A stretch of 64,000 nt of DNA from Lachnospiraceae bacterium (GTDB taxonomy: Bacteria > Bacillota > Clostridia > Lachnospirales > Lachnospiraceae): the NCBI GenBank assembly GCA_017469945.1, contig JAFUFI010000006.1, positions 62,001-126,000 of the forward strand, given 5' to 3'. The notes beneath the pieces were generated by a model, which saw only the letters and a list, made by a program, of their open reading frames with translations, did not search any database and had not been told where the DNA came from. Made by a program: the position numbers and the translations under genes. Positions 36,521 to 43,996 of the stretch are shown here, piece after piece. How positions within the stretch are numbered: the first letter of the stretch is position 1; each line of letters opens with the position of its first letter.

Positions 36521-36871
36521 TCAGAGTGCTTTTACTCCTCTTTCACCTGTACGAATCCTGATGGCATCATCGATGCCTCTCACGAAGATCTTTCCGTCTC
36601 CCACATGGTCCGTAGCACAAACCTCTCTAATACTCATGATCACTGTCTCAACGTCCTTATCATCTACGACCACTTCCACTTTGATCTTGGGAAGCAGATT
36701 GATCTTTGTCTTCAATCCCTTGATCTCGTTGACTACTCCCTCAGAGGAACCCTTCTGTGTACCGCATCCCATTGCAGTCGATAAAGTCATTCCGCCGCAA
36801 TGAACACTGTCTAAAACTTCCTTCACGTCTTCTAACTTTTCCGGTCTGATTATGATGATCAACTCTTTCAT
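36521..36871 (-). CDS. PII family nitrogen-regulatory signal protein
   Basis: 116-residue trimeric PII protein that senses ATP/ADP and 2-oxoglutarate and controls partners by contact. N-terminal MKELIIIIRPEKLEDVKEVL, B-loop HVGDGKIFV and C-terminal RTGERGVKAL are diagnostic. The T-loop (GSSEGVVNEIKGLKTKINL) has no Tyr where GlnB/GlnK are uridylylated, so covalent control is unlikely. It is operonic with potABCD, not amtB, suggesting it regulates the transporter or the amine pathway. The ATG at 36871 has AAGGAGG; earlier open codons pass through a hairpin. Confidence 0.9.
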   Translation of the reverse strand: MKELIIIIRPEKLEDVKEVLDSVHCGGMTLSTAMGCGTQKGSSEGVVNEIKGLKTKINLLPKIKVEVVVDDKDVETVIMSIREVCATDHVGDGKIFVRGIDDAIRIRTGERGVKAL

Positions 36872-36886
36872 ACCCGATTCCTCCTT

Positions 36887-36922
36887 AAAAAAAACAAGGG
36901 AACTGCGTGTACAGCTCCCTTG
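36887..36922 (-). terminator. Terminator-like hairpin in the PII leader (possible attenuator)
   Basis: Minus strand: an 11-base stem (arms 36922-36912 and 36905-36895, one G-U pair) with a 6-base loop, then eight T (36894-36887). The ribosome site AAGGAGG begins at the next base. It lies after the LuxR gene but also downstream of the predicted PII promoter, so it can both end the luxR message and attenuate the PII-pot message. Confidence 0.8.
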
Positions 36923-36956
36923 CCGGTCATTTACGTGTTTTGCTTTGTTACGTGTA

Positions 36957-36985
36957 AATATAAGGCATCGATAAACTCTTTTCAA
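36957..36985 (-). promoter_or_regulatory. Predicted sigma-A promoter of the PII-pot operon
   Basis: Minus strand TTGAAA (36985-36980), exact 17-base spacer, TATATT (36962-36957). The start would be near 36950, leaving an 80-base leader that contains the hairpin at 36887-36922. A direct repeat ACACGTAA occurs twice, 17 bases apart, just after the -10. Confidence 0.65.
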
Positions 36986-37026
36986 CTAATCAAATTGACC
37001 ATTTTTATACCACTAATTAAGTATTT

Positions 37027-37776
37027 TTACTCCTTTTCCTTAATCATTTTAAAAAGACCAACCCTATTGTTAATACCTAATTTTCGGTAGAGATTTAAAA
37101 TATGTTTCTTTAAAGTATTCTCAGTAATAACCAAAGCTTCACATATTCTTACATTATCTCTTCCCTCCATAAGAAGCCGGAGTATGGTTTCTTCCCGCCT
37201 TGTCAGATTATACTCCTGTACTGCTGCCGAAACCGTCAGCTTTTCACTGACAAGGTCCCCGCTCTTTTTCTGCTGATAAAGCCTATAGGCAAGATGATCC
37301 TTTAGAAGGTCGAGGATAAAAATATCATCATAAACAAAATCATCCTTGCCAATGGTTCTATAAAAAGTAACCACACCTACAAATTCTTTTTCTCTTGCAA
37401 GGACCATCTGCAGCGAATAGTGCCATTTGTTTATCTTGTATACCTTTTTGTAGTAATCCGTCTCTACTCGCTTTGAATCCGATATGATATCTGTCTCTCT
37501 GTAAATAAGCGTTTTTCCGCTATACAGGATGCCCCTGCTGTAGTCAAGCTCATCGTAGGCGATCGACATATCTTCCTCGCAGTTAAAAAGGATCGGCGAT
37601 ACCAGTTTCTTTTCTCCGTCCGGTGAAGCCAGGTGAAAATCCGCGCTGTCGTAATCGATCAGCATCCGCATCTGTTCAAGGAACTGCTCCCTCATCTCAT
37701 CTATATTTCCCGTTGTATAAATCTTATAAATAATACTGTTCAGTAATATCCAGTCATTTGTCTCCAAAGTCCTCAT
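37027..37776 (-). CDS. LuxR-type transcriptional regulator
   Basis: 249 residues. A GAF-like N-terminal sensor region (about 1-170, with MVLAREKEFVGVVTFYR) precedes a C-terminal LuxR helix-turn-helix LTRREETILRLLMEGRDN through LKKHILNLYRKLGI near residue 190. There is no receiver domain or acylhomoserine-lactone pocket signature. It stands at the head of the amine array on the same strand and is the obvious candidate regulator. Its own leader carries a terminator-like hairpin. Confidence 0.88.
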   Translation of the reverse strand: MRTLETNDWILLNSIIYKIYTTGNIDEMREQFLEQMRMLIDYDSADFHLASPDGEKKLVSPILFNCEEDMSIAYDELDYSRGILYSGKTLIYRETDIISDSKRVETDYYKKVYKINKWHYSLQMVLAREKEFVGVVTFYRTIGKDDFVYDDIFILDLLKDHLAYRLYQQKKSGDLVSEKLTVSAAVQEYNLTRREETILRLLMEGRDNVRICEALVITENTLKKHILNLYRKLGINNRVGLFKMIKEKE

Positions 37777-37804
37777 TGGCAGTTCCTCCGGTAATCTCTA
37801 ATTG

Positions 37805-37843
37805 AAAAAAGGCAAGGGCTCCATTTTGGCGCCTTTGCCTTTT
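37805..37843 (-). terminator. Terminator-like hairpin in the LuxR gene leader
   Basis: Minus strand: a 16-base stem with two imperfect positions (arms 37843-37828 and 37822-37807, 5-base loop) runs into T (37810-37805). No minus-strand gene lies directly upstream because the next gene is divergent. It therefore sits between the predicted promoter and the LuxR ribosome site, as an attenuator would. Confidence 0.65.
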
Positions 37844-37851
37844 ACAAGACC

Positions 37852-37880
37852 ATAATACTACAACAATACGGCATTTTCCA
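37852..37880 (-). promoter_or_regulatory. Predicted promoter of the LuxR gene
   Basis: Minus strand TGGAAA (37880-37875), 17-base spacer, TATTAT (37857-37852). The -35 is weak. Transcription would begin around 37845, directly at the leader hairpin. Confidence 0.45.
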
Positions 37881-37896
37881 GTTTTTATAAAAATTG

Positions 37897-37905
37897 TGCT
37901 ATACT
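37897..37905 (+). promoter_or_regulatory. Extended -10 promoter of the coiled-coil membrane protein gene
   Basis: TGcTATACT on the plus strand, 37 bases before the ATG at 37942, whose ribosome site is AAGGAGGG. No clear -35. Confidence 0.5.
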
Positions 37906-37941
37906 TGATGAGAAGGTTTTATTTTTTTAAGGAGGGTTTTT

Positions 37942-38463
37942 ATGGATAACAATGTTACAGATGTAGAAAAGACTGTTTCCGAGGGTGAAAATACCTCTCC
38001 CGCGCCGGAAAAGAAAAGCTCTGCCAATGAAAAATCGACGCAGGAGCTTCTCGCCGAGATCCTGAAATATCAAAAGAGAAGCTCGAGAGTTACAAGAGTT
38101 GCGGCCTTCGCCGTCATCTTTATCGTAGCTGTCTTTGCCGCCACCTTTATCTTGCTGATTCCTAAGGCTGTCGGCTTTATGGACCATGCAAGAAACAGCC
38201 TTACCGAAGTAGATAAGATCATCGCGGAAACCGATACGATCGTTGCCGATCTAAACAGCATTACCGAAGAGGTCAGCGGCCTCGTATCCCAGGCTAATGT
38301 CCTTATCGACAATTCAAACAGTATGGTGGAGGACAACACCGAAGCCGTTACCGAGACTATCAATAAGCTCAACAATATGGACTTCGAGACTCTTAACAAA
38401 GCCATCAAAGACCTGAGCGACGTAGTAGAACCTATGGCCAACTTCTTCAACCGCTTCCACTAA
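37942..38463 (+). CDS. Single-pass membrane protein with extracytoplasmic coiled coil
   Basis: 173 residues not assigned to a named family. A cytoplasmic, charged N-terminus of about 55 residues precedes one membrane segment (AAFAVIFIVAVFAATFILLI, about 54-75). A heptad-like helical region with many Asn, Thr and Glu (about 80-170) resembles the DUF948 or chemoreceptor-periplasmic type. It has no partner gene and is followed directly by the palindromic repeat. Function unknown. Confidence 0.75.
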   Translation: MDNNVTDVEKTVSEGENTSPAPEKKSSANEKSTQELLAEILKYQKRSSRVTRVAAFAVIFIVAVFAATFILLIPKAVGFMDHARNSLTEVDKIIAETDTIVADLNSITEEVSGLVSQANVLIDNSNSMVEDNTEAVTETINKLNNMDFETLNKAIKDLSDVVEPMANFFNRFH

Positions 38464-38467
38464 TTTT

Positions 38468-38556
38468 TGACACAGGGGGACGGGGTTGGGGGTTCATAGT
38501 CTGACTATTTTTTGATTATTCTGACTATGACACCCCAACCCCGTCCCCCTGTGTCA
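38468..38556. repeat. Palindromic GC-rich repeat, copy 1
   Basis: 34-base arms (38468-38501 and 38523-38556) match at 32 positions and enclose a 21-base AT-rich loop. The unit runs TGACACAGGGGGACGGGG ... GTGTCA. The outer TGA on the minus strand is the stop codon of the ABC permease gene. It could form a strong bidirectional terminator. Related sequence recurs at 40885-40949, so this is a dispersed REP-like element rather than a simple terminator. Confidence 0.85.
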
Positions 38557-40179
38557 TTTTACGCGAAAGGTTTTGGGGCCGAATTTATAGACAAGGCTTT
38601 GAGATACGATAAGGTATACAGTCAAAAGGATCAGTCCGACCACGGTAAGTATAAGCGCATTAACCGGGATAAACACAAGTACAAAGAGTATTGTTCCGAC
38701 TATGAATGACAACAAACCGTACAGCTTTGATTTTACAAGATAATCGCTGTTGTAAGGCTGCAGTATATAGTACAGTGCAAGGTGTCTTACGGAGGACAAA
38801 ACCGAGAATACAAAGATTTGGGCCGCGGTGAAAAGATACTGCAGCGGGTAATCCTCTCCTCCGGTAAAAGCAAGTGTGAATACGGAAAACCCCGCGAGTA
38901 TTACGGGCGGAACGATATTGTATCTGACAATCGCTCCCATCCTTATCCGAAACATTTTAAGAAGGGCCTTCGGAGTCTTGTAGAAACCGTACATCAAAAA
39001 TGCCGAGTCGCAATTTGCATACATGGCACGGCATATGCTCGCTCCGATATTTACCAAAAAGACTGTAAGCGGGAATACGCCGGGGTGCCTTGCCACAACG
39101 TATCTGACAACTGAATCTCCGGTAACTCCATGCCTTACGACTTCGTAATAAAGGAGAAGCCCGGCTAAAGCAGTAATCAAAAGCACCGCCACTATTGAAA
39201 CTACGAGCCTTCCGGCAAAGGCGTTTGCGTGACGTTTAAAAAATAGTTCATTAAGATACTTGAATCCTTTTGCGCCGGTTCTTATTTCTTCAGCCTTACC
39301 GATCTTTACTTCTTTCTTTTTCGCCTTTTTTGTTTTTATCTGTATCCGTTCATTCTTTTCCTGTTCAGCAAAAAGCGCCGTTCGGTAGATTCCGCCGGAA
39401 AAAGCATTTATGATTAGAAAGCCCGGGACACTTAGAGCTGCGGCAACAAGGTGCGCTATCTCTACAGGCAAGCTGTATCCGTTATATACAATATAGATTG
39501 AAGCAGCTATCCCCGCTATTCCCAGGACTATCATAAGTATTGCGCTTAATGTCTCGTTACCACCAACGGTTACCGATCTGCCCTTTTTAGACTTCTTTCC
39601 AATAGTTACACGCGCGGAATAAACAAGCATCCTGTATGCTACGACCCCGGCTTTTACTCCTATACCGGATAAGGGTATAAGGAGCGCGAGGTACCATTTT
39701 ACTCCCGCAAGGAGTGCGGTAGGTATGCCGAAGAGGATGTATCCTAAAAGCAGCGCGAAAATCTTATACAAAAGCCTTGCTTTTATATACTCCTTTGCAT
39801 CCATCCCCATGATAAAAACCGTATACTTTGTCTCTGTTGTAATATTGAAAATGTTGTAAAAAACAGAACTGACAATAAGCATCCAGATAAAACCTGTAAG
39901 AAAGATTGTCCCCTTAAAGTCCGGATATCCCTGGCCTATCATCTGCGTTGCAACGAACAAAGCTCCGAACCAAAGTACCGGCTTCCAAAAGGCTTTGACA
40001 ATCTCAATATTTACAGACAAAATAAGAGCAAGGATCTTAAGCACCCTGATACCGTATATTTTCTCGCTGATATGCTTTCCGATAAGAGGGAGATGCCTTA
40101 TAGCGTCCAATATGCTGTTTATATTGATCGTGTTCTCAACGCTAAGGATTGTTCCCAGCGTTTTAAGTTTCTTCTGCAT
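38554..40179 (-). CDS. ABC-2 type transporter permease
   Basis: 541-residue membrane protein with about a dozen hydrophobic segments. They fall in two blocks (about 70-270 and 320-535) around a basic cytoplasmic loop (KTKKAKKKEVKIGKAE). It is the membrane half of the exporter whose ATPase gene overlaps its start by 17 bases. The ATG at 40179 is preferred. The substrate is unknown; the arrangement is typical of Clostridia ABC-2 exporters. Its stop codon is formed by the palindromic repeat. Confidence 0.82.
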   Translation of the reverse strand: MQKKLKTLGTILSVENTININSILDAIRHLPLIGKHISEKIYGIRVLKILALILSVNIEIVKAFWKPVLWFGALFVATQMIGQGYPDFKGTIFLTGFIWMLIVSSVFYNIFNITTETKYTVFIMGMDAKEYIKARLLYKIFALLLGYILFGIPTALLAGVKWYLALLIPLSGIGVKAGVVAYRMLVYSARVTIGKKSKKGRSVTVGGNETLSAILMIVLGIAGIAASIYIVYNGYSLPVEIAHLVAAALSVPGFLIINAFSGGIYRTALFAEQEKNERIQIKTKKAKKKEVKIGKAEEIRTGAKGFKYLNELFFKRHANAFAGRLVVSIVAVLLITALAGLLLYYEVVRHGVTGDSVVRYVVARHPGVFPLTVFLVNIGASICRAMYANCDSAFLMYGFYKTPKALLKMFRIRMGAIVRYNIVPPVILAGFSVFTLAFTGGEDYPLQYLFTAAQIFVFSVLSSVRHLALYYILQPYNSDYLVKSKLYGLLSFIVGTILFVLVFIPVNALILTVVGLILLTVYLIVSQSLVYKFGPKTFRVK

Positions 40180-40870
40180 CCTTAAGCGCCTCAATGATTT
40201 TTATCTTAAACTCTTCACTTCCAAGATCGGCCTTGTCCACAGGCTCCAGCTTTCCGCCATTTAAAAGGACTATCTCATCGCAAAGATCTAGCGCAATATC
40301 AAGAATATGAGTGGAGAAGATTAAAACTCTGCCCTCTTTCTGGCTCCTTAAGATGTCCTTCATTTCCTCCGCAACAACGACGTCAAGAGAAGTAAGGGGC
40401 TCGTCCAAAAGCATCAGCTTGGAGCCCCCAATGATATTTATAAGCATCTGCATCTTGTTCTTTGTTCCGTGAGAATAATCCTTCATAAGCCGATCCCTGG
40501 TATCTAAGGGAATCTTCACAAGATCCATGTATTCTTCTATAGGTTTAGGATTTTTAATTACGTCTGAATGAATATCTAAGAAAAACCGCAGAAATTCCCG
40601 GCCCGTCAAAAAGTCCGGCACAGTCGGCACGGAGAGAACATATCCGATATCCGTTGGTTCTACCGGCTTTATCTCCTCCCCATCTTTAAAGCAAAAGCTT
40701 CCACTGTCAAAATCTATATCCCGATTAAGGCAGTTAAAAAGCGTAGTCTTTCCGGCTCCGTTTCGGCCCAGGAGCCCGTAAATCTTCCCCTCTTCAAAGG
40801 TATAATCCACATCCGTCAAGACCTTATGCTTCCCGTAACTTTTCGATAAATGCGATATCTGAAACTCCAT
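40163..40870 (-). CDS. ABC transporter ATP-binding protein
   Basis: 235 residues. Walker A GRNGAGKTT, a non-canonical signature SHGTKNKMQMLINI, and Walker B LMLLDEPLTSLD. The second signature residue is His where most exporters have Gly or Ser-Gly, common in this ABC-2 subgroup. The ATG at 40870 has GGAGGAAGT upstream. The frame is open to an ATG at 40915, but those 15 codons are the palindromic repeat and lack a ribosome site. Confidence 0.9.
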   Translation of the reverse strand: MEFQISHLSKSYGKHKVLTDVDYTFEEGKIYGLLGRNGAGKTTLFNCLNRDIDFDSGSFCFKDGEEIKPVEPTDIGYVLSVPTVPDFLTGREFLRFFLDIHSDVIKNPKPIEEYMDLVKIPLDTRDRLMKDYSHGTKNKMQMLINIIGGSKLMLLDEPLTSLDVVVAEEMKDILRSQKEGRVLIFSTHILDIALDLCDEIVLLNGGKLEPVDKADLGSEEFKIKIIEALKDAEET

Positions 40871-40884
40871 ACTTCCTCCAAATT

Positions 40885-40949
40885 TTGAACCAGGGGCCCC
40901 GTCTACCTGTGTCATTTTTTTGACCCCCGGGGACGGAGTTAGGGTGTCA
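40885..40949. repeat. Palindromic GC-rich repeat, copy 2 (degenerate, opposite arrangement)
   Basis: Two half-units, 40885-40914 and 40921-40949, are separated by a T run. They share GGGGACGG-GTT-GGGTGTCA with copy 1 but face the other way and carry several changes. The right end (TGACAC on the minus strand) supplies the stop codon of the MATE gene. The left end creates a spurious ATGACACAG ahead of the ABC ATPase. Confidence 0.75.
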
Positions 40950-42311
40950 AAAATCTTTAGTCAGGTTTTGCACCCACTTGTATTTGCGCAGTCTTATCAT
41001 CACCCAGGGTATCTTGCCTACTTCGTCAAGGCAGGTGCAGGCATAGACCAGCAGCACATTCCAATGAAAGACAAAGGCTCCGAGGACAGCCAGCGGGATC
41101 GCGATTCCCCACATACAGATAGCAAGACTGTACATATCAAAGATCGTATCTCCTCCGCCGTCCAGGATTCCGTTGATACACACAGTATTTACGCATCTTC
41201 CGATCATATAGATCGACATGATGATCATCATTCCAAGAAGATAGCTTTGTGCCTTCTCGGTCAGTATTACAAATCTAAGAAGAAGCGGCGTAACCGCAAG
41301 CACCAAAGCTGTCGAAGCAAATCCTATTACATAGGAAATATTTTTAAGCTTAATACCATAGGCCTTTCCCTTATCAAGCTTTCCGGCTCCAAGCTCGTTG
41401 CCAACCATAATACCTGCCGCTGTTCCCACACCGTTACAAGCGCAGCAAACAAGGTCTCTGACCACCGCCGCAACAGAATTTGCCGCAGCGGCATCCACAC
41501 CGAGATGCCCCATGATCGCGGTATATGACGTAAAACCGACGCCCCAAAGGAAAGCTCCTCCGATAAGTGGAAGCAATTGCTTTACAAAATCCTTTATAAG
41601 ACCGTTTCCCACCTTGAAAAAGCTCTTTATATCGGGCCGGACGAAGCTTTTTCCCGCCGAAACAATAATGCACAAAGACAGCTCGATCACTCTTGCGACG
41701 GTTGTAGCAAGAGCTGCTCCGGATGCCTCCATTTTAGGCGCTCCGAGAAGACCAAAAATGAGGATTGCATTTAGGACTATATTGCTGACTACAGCGCTGG
41801 CACTGATAAAGGCCCCGGGAGTAACGTGCTCCGTGACCTTCATTATCGCAAGATAGCACTGGGAAATACCCGTTATAAGGTATGACCATCCCGCTATTTT
41901 CAGATATCTGTTGCCGATCTCAACCAGTACCGGATCATGTGCAAAAATATGCATCATCGCCCCCGGCGCCAGTTCACAAAGCAAGAAGAAAACAAGAGAA
42001 ACCGCGCCGACTATCATCAGCATCAGATTAAAGAGCCTGCGAAGCGTGGGCCTATCTCCCTTTCCCCAATATTGCGCTCCCAAAATAGACCCGGCGGCAG
42101 TGACCGAGGATATGATCATATTTTGTACAAACTGTATCTGCGTCGCCAAAGAGACCGCGGTCATCTGCTCCTGCGCCACGCGCCCCAGCATCAGTGCATC
42201 TCCCGCCGCCACTAAAGCCAGCATCAGGCTCTGGATCATAATCGGGATCGACAGCTGCCAAAGCTTTTTATAGAATTCTTTTTTATCAAAATATATGTCT
42301 GATTTGTTCAT
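40947..42311 (-). CDS. MATE family efflux transporter
   Basis: 454-residue multidrug and toxin extrusion type protein with twelve membrane segments in two homologous halves. Typical positions are LWQLSIPIMIQSLMLALVAAGDALMLG at the start (first helix and loop) and the second-half LPLIGGAFLWGVGF. It exports cations or drugs using sodium or proton gradients. The gene is eight bases after an unrecognised small protein gene, so the two are probably co-transcribed. Confidence 0.93.
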   Translation of the reverse strand: MNKSDIYFDKKEFYKKLWQLSIPIMIQSLMLALVAAGDALMLGRVAQEQMTAVSLATQIQFVQNMIISSVTAAGSILGAQYWGKGDRPTLRRLFNLMLMIVGAVSLVFFLLCELAPGAMMHIFAHDPVLVEIGNRYLKIAGWSYLITGISQCYLAIMKVTEHVTPGAFISASAVVSNIVLNAILIFGLLGAPKMEASGAALATTVARVIELSLCIIVSAGKSFVRPDIKSFFKVGNGLIKDFVKQLLPLIGGAFLWGVGFTSYTAIMGHLGVDAAAANSVAAVVRDLVCCACNGVGTAAGIMVGNELGAGKLDKGKAYGIKLKNISYVIGFASTALVLAVTPLLLRFVILTEKAQSYLLGMMIIMSIYMIGRCVNTVCINGILDGGGDTIFDMYSLAICMWGIAIPLAVLGAFVFHWNVLLVYACTCLDEVGKIPWVMIRLRKYKWVQNLTKDF

Positions 42312-42319
42312 AGGTGATA

Positions 42320-42808
42320 TTATATCATTTTCTCCATAATCCGTTTCATTCGCTCATCAGCGACGTGCCAGACAGGAGCCAGCGGCCAGGGGAGGCCCAA
42401 TATATAATCCCTATCGCGAGTATCAAGGACCCGAATCTTATCCTCAAAGGCCTTTCTGTCCTTGTAAAGCTCCTTTCCAAACTCGCATTTAATGTATTTG
42501 CTGTCCGTAGCAGGGGCGCTCTTAGTTACCCTCCTGAAGCTGGTCTTTCCGAAGGAATTTTGCTCCTTTATGTACTCTGAGCTTATAACCGTCTCTCCCT
42601 CTTCGGGAGGAGAAAGCCGTACTACTCCCTTTTCTATTAAATGTTTCCATACTAATTCCGACACCTTGGAAATAGGTGCCGGGAAATCCAATCGTTCTTT
42701 AATTTCCTTTACTGTAAAGCCCTTGTCGGCAAGATGCCTTACAGCGCCTCCGATGGCAAAATCGTTAGTAAAATCCGCCAGGGCTTTGTTAAAATAGTTT
42801 TCGCTCAT
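42320..42808 (-). CDS. Uncharacterised protein, possibly winged-helix
   Basis: 162 residues, no confident family. The N-terminal half looks helical and winged-helix-like (GGAVRHLADKGFTVKEIKER, then VSELVWKHLIEKGVVRLSP). The C-terminal half is charged with a conserved-looking DTRDRDYILGLPWPL. It is likely a regulator of, or co-expressed with, the MATE exporter that follows; this rests on position only. Confidence 0.65.
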   Translation of the reverse strand: MSENYFNKALADFTNDFAIGGAVRHLADKGFTVKEIKERLDFPAPISKVSELVWKHLIEKGVVRLSPPEEGETVISSEYIKEQNSFGKTSFRRVTKSAPATDSKYIKCEFGKELYKDRKAFEDKIRVLDTRDRDYILGLPWPLAPVWHVADERMKRIMEKMI

Positions 42809-42970
42809 TTTATTTCAAATATTTGGATGCGACAGATTGCCGGGCATTTTAGCTACCTCTAATCTATTTTAGAATCAATCTGATGTCAATGACAAATTAT
42901 ATAAAGCGATCTTACTGTGGTATAATGTTAGGAAAAGAAAACGAAGCAACTTATCAAGAGGATATTTAAT

Positions 42971-43444
42971 ATGAAATCAAATGAAAAAACCAATGTTTGC
43001 AGAGTACTGGATTCAAAAAAAATCTCTTACAAGGTACATACCTACGAACCGAATTCAACTCTTACCGGAGAGCAGATAGCCGGGATATTAAATGAAGATG
43101 TCAGAGGCGTCTTTAAAACATTAGTTACTCAGGGAAAATCCGGCGCATATTATGTATTTGTAGTTCCTGTAGCGCAGGAGCTTGACCTTAAAAAAGCCGC
43201 AAAAGCAGCCGGAGAAAAGTCTATCGATATGATAAAACAAAAAGAACTGCTTCCCCTGACCGGATACATCCATGGCGGATGTTCTCCTATCGGAATGAAA
43301 AAGCAGTTCAAAACCTTTATACATGAGTCGGCCTCTGATCTGGAAAAAATCTACGTCAGCGCCGGCAGAGTAGGCGCCCAGATTGAGGTTTCCCCCTCAG
43401 ACCTTATTTCGGTAACCCGAAGCACCTTTGCGGATATTATTTAA
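42971..43444 (+). CDS. ybaK: Cys-tRNA(Pro)/Cys-tRNA(Cys) deacylase YbaK/EbsC family
   Basis: 157-residue editing enzyme that hydrolyses mischarged Cys-tRNA(Pro). Family marks are FKTLVTQGKSGAYYVFVVP with the catalytic Lys region, LTGYIHGGCSPIGMKK and the C-terminal GRVGAQIEVSPSDL. It stands alone with an extended -10 (TGGTATAAT, 42918-42926) and GAGGATATTTAAT before the ATG. Confidence 0.92.
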   Translation: MKSNEKTNVCRVLDSKKISYKVHTYEPNSTLTGEQIAGILNEDVRGVFKTLVTQGKSGAYYVFVVPVAQELDLKKAAKAAGEKSIDMIKQKELLPLTGYIHGGCSPIGMKKQFKTFIHESASDLEKIYVSAGRVGAQIEVSPSDLISVTRSTFADII

Positions 43445-43451
43445 GTTCTCA

Positions 43452-43967
43452 TTAAAAAGTGGTTTTGATCCACTCGGGTACTTCGTTTATCTGTTCAAAG
43501 TACATAGCGACAATCTCTTCATCATCTACATCGCATCCATAATCGTAAAAGACTATGAGATTACCCGATAAATAGAAGCAATCATAAACTCTGTGCACTA
43601 TTCCGTCGATCTCGCCTTCTCTCGAGATACTTATAAAATTATCCTCCGGTGTCCATCCGTTATCTTTTTGCTTTAAAGCATATTCGTCAAATACCCTTTT
43701 TGCTTCTTCCGCAGATTCAAAAAGATAATAATCGAGATAATTATAATTCGATTCATAACTTTCACGATTTCTATACAATGTAAAACTTGTTTCTATTCCG
43801 CCCTCAAAGGAATCTCCTTCGTAACCAACGGTTTCCGTTTTGAAGAATCCTTTGATTTCTTCATCTGTCCATATTTTCGTTGTTTGCTTCTTGGCGCATC
43901 CGGAGAAAGTCCCGATGATCAGTGCAATAATAGCTGCCATTATCGCCATTCTTTTAGCTTTTTTCAT
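43452..43967 (-). CDS. Putative lipoprotein of unknown function
   Basis: 171 residues with a lipoprotein signal (lipobox FSGC, Cys at about 24) and a small alpha/beta domain with no family I can name. The composition is acidic and Tyr-rich. It is convergent with ybaK and separated by seven bases. No partner genes. Confidence 0.75.
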   Translation of the reverse strand: MKKAKRMAIMAAIIALIIGTFSGCAKKQTTKIWTDEEIKGFFKTETVGYEGDSFEGGIETSFTLYRNRESYESNYNYLDYYLFESAEEAKRVFDEYALKQKDNGWTPEDNFISISREGEIDGIVHRVYDCFYLSGNLIVFYDYGCDVDDEEIVAMYFEQINEVPEWIKTTF

Positions 43968-43996
43968 GCTAATAAACCCCTCTTGATTGAATATAA

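Noticed and set aside
40871..40915. Upstream ATG for the ABC ATPase
   Set aside because: The 15 extra codons are the palindromic repeat, and a good ribosome site precedes the ATG at 40870.
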